A stretch of 6,831 nucleotides of DNA from CAZZCP01 sp964653235 (GTDB lineage: Bacteria; Bdellovibrionota; Bdellovibrionia; Bdellovibrionales; UBA840). The notes under the pieces were generated by a model, which saw nothing but the letters and a program-made list of their open reading frames with translations, searched no databases and had not been told where the DNA came from. Every line of letters starts with the position of its first letter. Position 1 is the first letter of the stretch. The stretch is taken from the NCBI GenBank assembly GCA_964653235.1, contig CAZZCP010000100.1:1-6831 (forward strand). The letters are read 5' to 3'. Positions 5,339 to 6,831 of the stretch are shown here, piece by piece. The translations under genes were made by a program, and so were the position numbers.

Positions 5339-6006
5339 GAGTCTTCTCCCTTGAGCACCTTTTCAGCAGCCTTTTGTTCAGCTAGCTTTTTGCTGTTACC
5401 TAAACCTCGTGCTAACCACTTGCCTGCTAAACTCACCTCGGCAATAAAAGTTCTTTGGTGAGCACTTCCCCAATAATGGGTGATTTCATAAACGGGTGCA
5501 CAAGCTTTTTTCTTTTGGGTTATCTCTTGCAAACGAGTTTTAAAGTCTTTTTCAAAATCAAGCTCTGGCTTTAACTCTTCAATTCGCGGCATAAAGAGTT
5601 CAAAGATCAAGGCCCGAGTCTCTTCATACGAGGAGTCGGCAAATTTAGCCCCAATCAATGCCTCAAGGCCCGAGGCCAAAAGACGAGGCTTGCCTCTACC
5701 GCCGCTAGATATCTCACCCTTTCCTAGGCGAATCAACTTTTGCAATCCAATACTCTTTGCAAGACTTGCCAAACTCTCTTCATTGACCAGGCTCGCTCGT
5801 TTTTTAGATAATTGCCCTTCTTTGTCTTTCGGAAATTTTTGCATCAAGAGCTCAGTGAGTGCCAAATCCAAAACCGCATCACCGAGAAATTCGAGTTTTT
5901 CGTTGTTCTTTTGCGATAGCTTCTTTTCGTTGCTAAAGCTCTTATGTGTGAGTGCCAGATCTAGCAACTTGGGGTTTTGAAAACTCGCCAGCAAGCTCTT
6001 ATTCAT
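5326..6006 (-). CDS. rnc: Ribonuclease III
   Basis: RNase III cuts double-stranded RNA, chiefly the stems of the rRNA precursor. The N-terminal endonuclease domain carries the signature NEKLEFLGDAVL and EGQLSKKRA, and the C-terminal double-stranded-RNA-binding domain spans about the last 70 residues (DFKTRLQE ... SKKLAEQKAAEKVLKG). Counted from the upstream ATG at 6012, residues match E. coli numbering: E38, E41, D45, E65 and E117 are present, but position 114, normally the metal-binding Asp, is Ser (LLASGLEAL). Two ATGs lie six bases apart. I choose 6006 because AGGA lies seven bases before it but only one base before 6012, so the protein is 226 residues (228 from 6012). It heads the rnc-era-der cluster and overlaps era by 13 bases. 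A long stem-loop in its leader suggests self-cleavage control. Confidence 0.95.
   Translation of the reverse strand: MNKSLLASFQNPKLLDLALTHKSFSNEKKLSQKNNEKLEFLGDAVLDLALTELLMQKFPKDKEGQLSKKRASLVNEESLASLAKSIGLQKLIRLGKGEISSGGRGKPRLLASGLEALIGAKFADSSYEETRALIFELFMPRIEELKPELDFEKDFKTRLQEITQKKKACAPVYEITHYWGSAHQRTFIAEVSLAGKWLARGLGNSKKLAEQKAAEKVLKGEDSCFM
5346..5352 (-). promoter_or_regulatory. Ribosome-binding site of era, inside rnc
   Basis: AAGGGAG on the minus strand, seven bases before the era ATG at 5338 and within the last codons of rnc. Identical in sequence and spacing to the der site. Confidence 0.75.
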
Positions 6007-6026
6007 TTTCATTTCCTATTTTATGG

Positions 6027-6073
6027 AGAGAGCTTGGATATTTTGCCATTTCAGCAAAATATCGAAGATCTCT
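6027..6073 (-). promoter_or_regulatory. Long stem-loop in the rnc leader, candidate RNase III self-cleavage site
   Basis: Arms 6027-6046 and 6054-6073 pair at 18 of 20 positions around a seven-base loop. The ten pairs nearest the loop are perfect (GATATTTTGC / GCAAAATATC), followed by one mismatch, three pairs, one mismatch and five pairs. At 20 positions it approaches two turns of RNA helix, the substrate size RNase III favours. It ends 14 bases before the first rnc ATG, so cutting it would alter the 5' end close to the ribosome site. E. coli and Streptomyces rnc messages are cut by RNase III in their leaders. The same role here is inferred. Confidence 0.65.
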
Positions 6074-6080
6074 TTTGGCT

Positions 6081-6109
6081 TTTATAAGCTAAATCTGCCG
6101 AAAATACAG
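6081..6109 (-). promoter_or_regulatory. Candidate promoter of rnc-era-der
   Basis: TATAAA on the minus strand (6086-6081) is 5 of 6 to the -10 consensus. At 17 bases spacing the -35 position reads CTGTAT (6109-6104), which is poor. If used, transcription would start near 6074, exactly at the base of the leader stem-loop, so the message would begin with that hairpin. An activator or another sigma factor could explain the weak -35. Confidence 0.35.
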
Positions 6110-6263
6110 ACATTTTTTGTCAGCTCTGTTTATTTTTCTAATAGTGAAAAACTCAAAAAACACGGCAGAACAGCCCTTCAAAGCCATCAGCGCAAATGTT
6201 TTCAAGTATTTAGGACTTCGGCAAGGCTTTTGCTCTATTTATGACTAAGAAGAGGAAAGAGAG

Positions 6264-6830
6264 ATGAAACGCATACTTTTAATTTTAACTTTTTCAATGA
6301 TGGGACTTTGGGGCTGCAGTGAAGATGATGCAGCTCCCGCAGCAGGCCCCAATAATCAAATGATTGAAGGCACCTGGGAAGATATCTACTGTATAGTTGA
6401 TCATTTCGAGGGCTGGTCCTATAAACTAAGAACAACCTATAATATTACTTCAAATGTGAATGGAGTAGCTAAAGGCACTCTTGAAGTTCGAGCCATAGTG
6501 TATACAAACGATTCTAACTGCAGCGGCGAAAATCAATCTGCATTTGTTGATCGAGGGATCTTTGAATTTGGAACCCATCAAAGCGTTGAAACTCATGGTG
6601 ATTTGATTCGTAGAAACAATTCGATTTCAATAGCAAACAACAATCAAAGCGATACTCTGCAAAAGTATCCATTCAGACTTTTACAAGAGTACGATAATGA
6701 CCCAGAATTCAATGGATTTAGAGATTATTCTGTGAACTTTAATGGCACAAAAATGAATCGTGAAAACAATCTTTACGACCAATTTTCAGAGCCTGTAGGC
6801 TCAAGAGTGCAGGTGCTTCAAAAACAGTAA
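6264..6830 (+). CDS. Lipoprotein of unknown function, possibly lipocalin-like
   Basis: A 188-residue protein with a lipoprotein signal: MKR, a hydrophobic stretch, then LWGC with Cys18 as the lipidated residue. Trp just before Gly-Cys is unusual for a lipobox. Ser and Glu follow the Cys, so there is no Asp at position +2 to retain it in the inner membrane and outer-membrane sorting is likely. After a short Ala/Pro linker comes IEGTWEDIYC (34-43), then strand-like segments and YTNDSNC (80-86). GTW followed by two spaced Cys recalls lipocalin-like beta-barrel lipoproteins, and Cys43 and Cys86 could form a disulfide. This is resemblance, not a firm assignment. The ribosome site GAGGA sits seven bases before the ATG. 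A weak upstream promoter candidate is TTGTCA (6117-6122), 16 bases, TAATAG (6139-6144). It is transcribed divergently from rnc, and the gene is complete in the window. Confidence 0.8.
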   Translation: MKRILLILTFSMMGLWGCSEDDAAPAAGPNNQMIEGTWEDIYCIVDHFEGWSYKLRTTYNITSNVNGVAKGTLEVRAIVYTNDSNCSGENQSAFVDRGIFEFGTHQSVETHGDLIRRNNSISIANNNQSDTLQKYPFRLLQEYDNDPEFNGFRDYSVNFNGTKMNRENNLYDQFSEPVGSRVQVLQKQ

Positions 6831-6831
6831 A

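Noticed and set aside
4962..5980. Plus-strand open frames opposite era and rnc
   Set aside because: Antisense shadows. The minus-strand proteins are unmistakable.
6023..6244. Plus-strand open frame of 73 codons between rnc and the lipoprotein gene
   Set aside because: It has no ribosome site, covers the rnc leader hairpin and promoter, and its translation shows no recognisable domain or plausible composition.
1..6831. CRISPR array, insertion sequence or integrase
   Set aside because: No regularly spaced repeats, transposase or recombinase coding sequence is visible anywhere in the window.

Overview
The window looks like chromosomal DNA from a Gram-negative bacterium. It has two signal-peptide proteins with beta-barrel character ending in Phe, a lipoprotein, and an rnc-era-der housekeeping cluster. 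The moderate-to-low GC and the small unclassified envelope proteins would suit a member of the Bdellovibrionota or another former deltaproteobacterium, but this is inference from general character, not from a marker gene.

Left part (1-1550) is accessory in style. All genes are on the minus strand and the DNA is visibly more AT-rich (15 G/C in bases 481-540, against 30 in 4801-4860). From right to left it holds a 213-residue regulator with two tandem XRE-type helix-turn-helix domains, then, 21 bases on, a 122-residue unrecognised protein with a possible ribbon-helix-helix start, then a terminator-like hairpin, and finally the first 32 codons of a HigB/Gp49-type RelE-superfamily toxin. A perfect palindrome lies between the -35 and -10 boxes of the toxin promoter. 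Upstream of the XRE gene are a two-tier inverted repeat and a cluster of GCTAAT motifs.

A tRNA-Ala(GGC) gene (1551-1626, minus) separates this part from the housekeeping part. The accessory genes lie on the 3' side of the tRNA, the usual position of tRNA-integrated elements. A 15-base near-copy of its anticodon arm lies about 285 bases into that side. No integrase is visible in the window.

Middle part (1640-3135, plus strand): two consecutive genes for small exported proteins of outer-membrane beta-barrel character. The second starts with TTG and overlaps der tail to tail by 18 bases.

Right part (3118-6109, minus strand): rnc-era-der with overlapping reading frames (13 and 11 bases). Together they handle ribosomal RNA processing and ribosome assembly: RNase III cuts the rRNA precursor, Era acts on the 30S subunit and Der on the 50S. 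Ahead of rnc is a 47-base stem-loop (20 paired positions, two mismatches), placed where RNase III could cut its own leader. Two proteins differ at usually conserved positions: Era has MKRD in place of the guanine-recognition NKxD motif, and RNase III has Ser at the position of metal-binding Asp114. A divergent lipoprotein gene (6264-6830) ends the window.

The observations I rate highest are the rnc leader hairpin, the altered Era and RNase III residues, and the tandem-HTH regulator with its partner gene and palindromic upstream region next to the tRNA.
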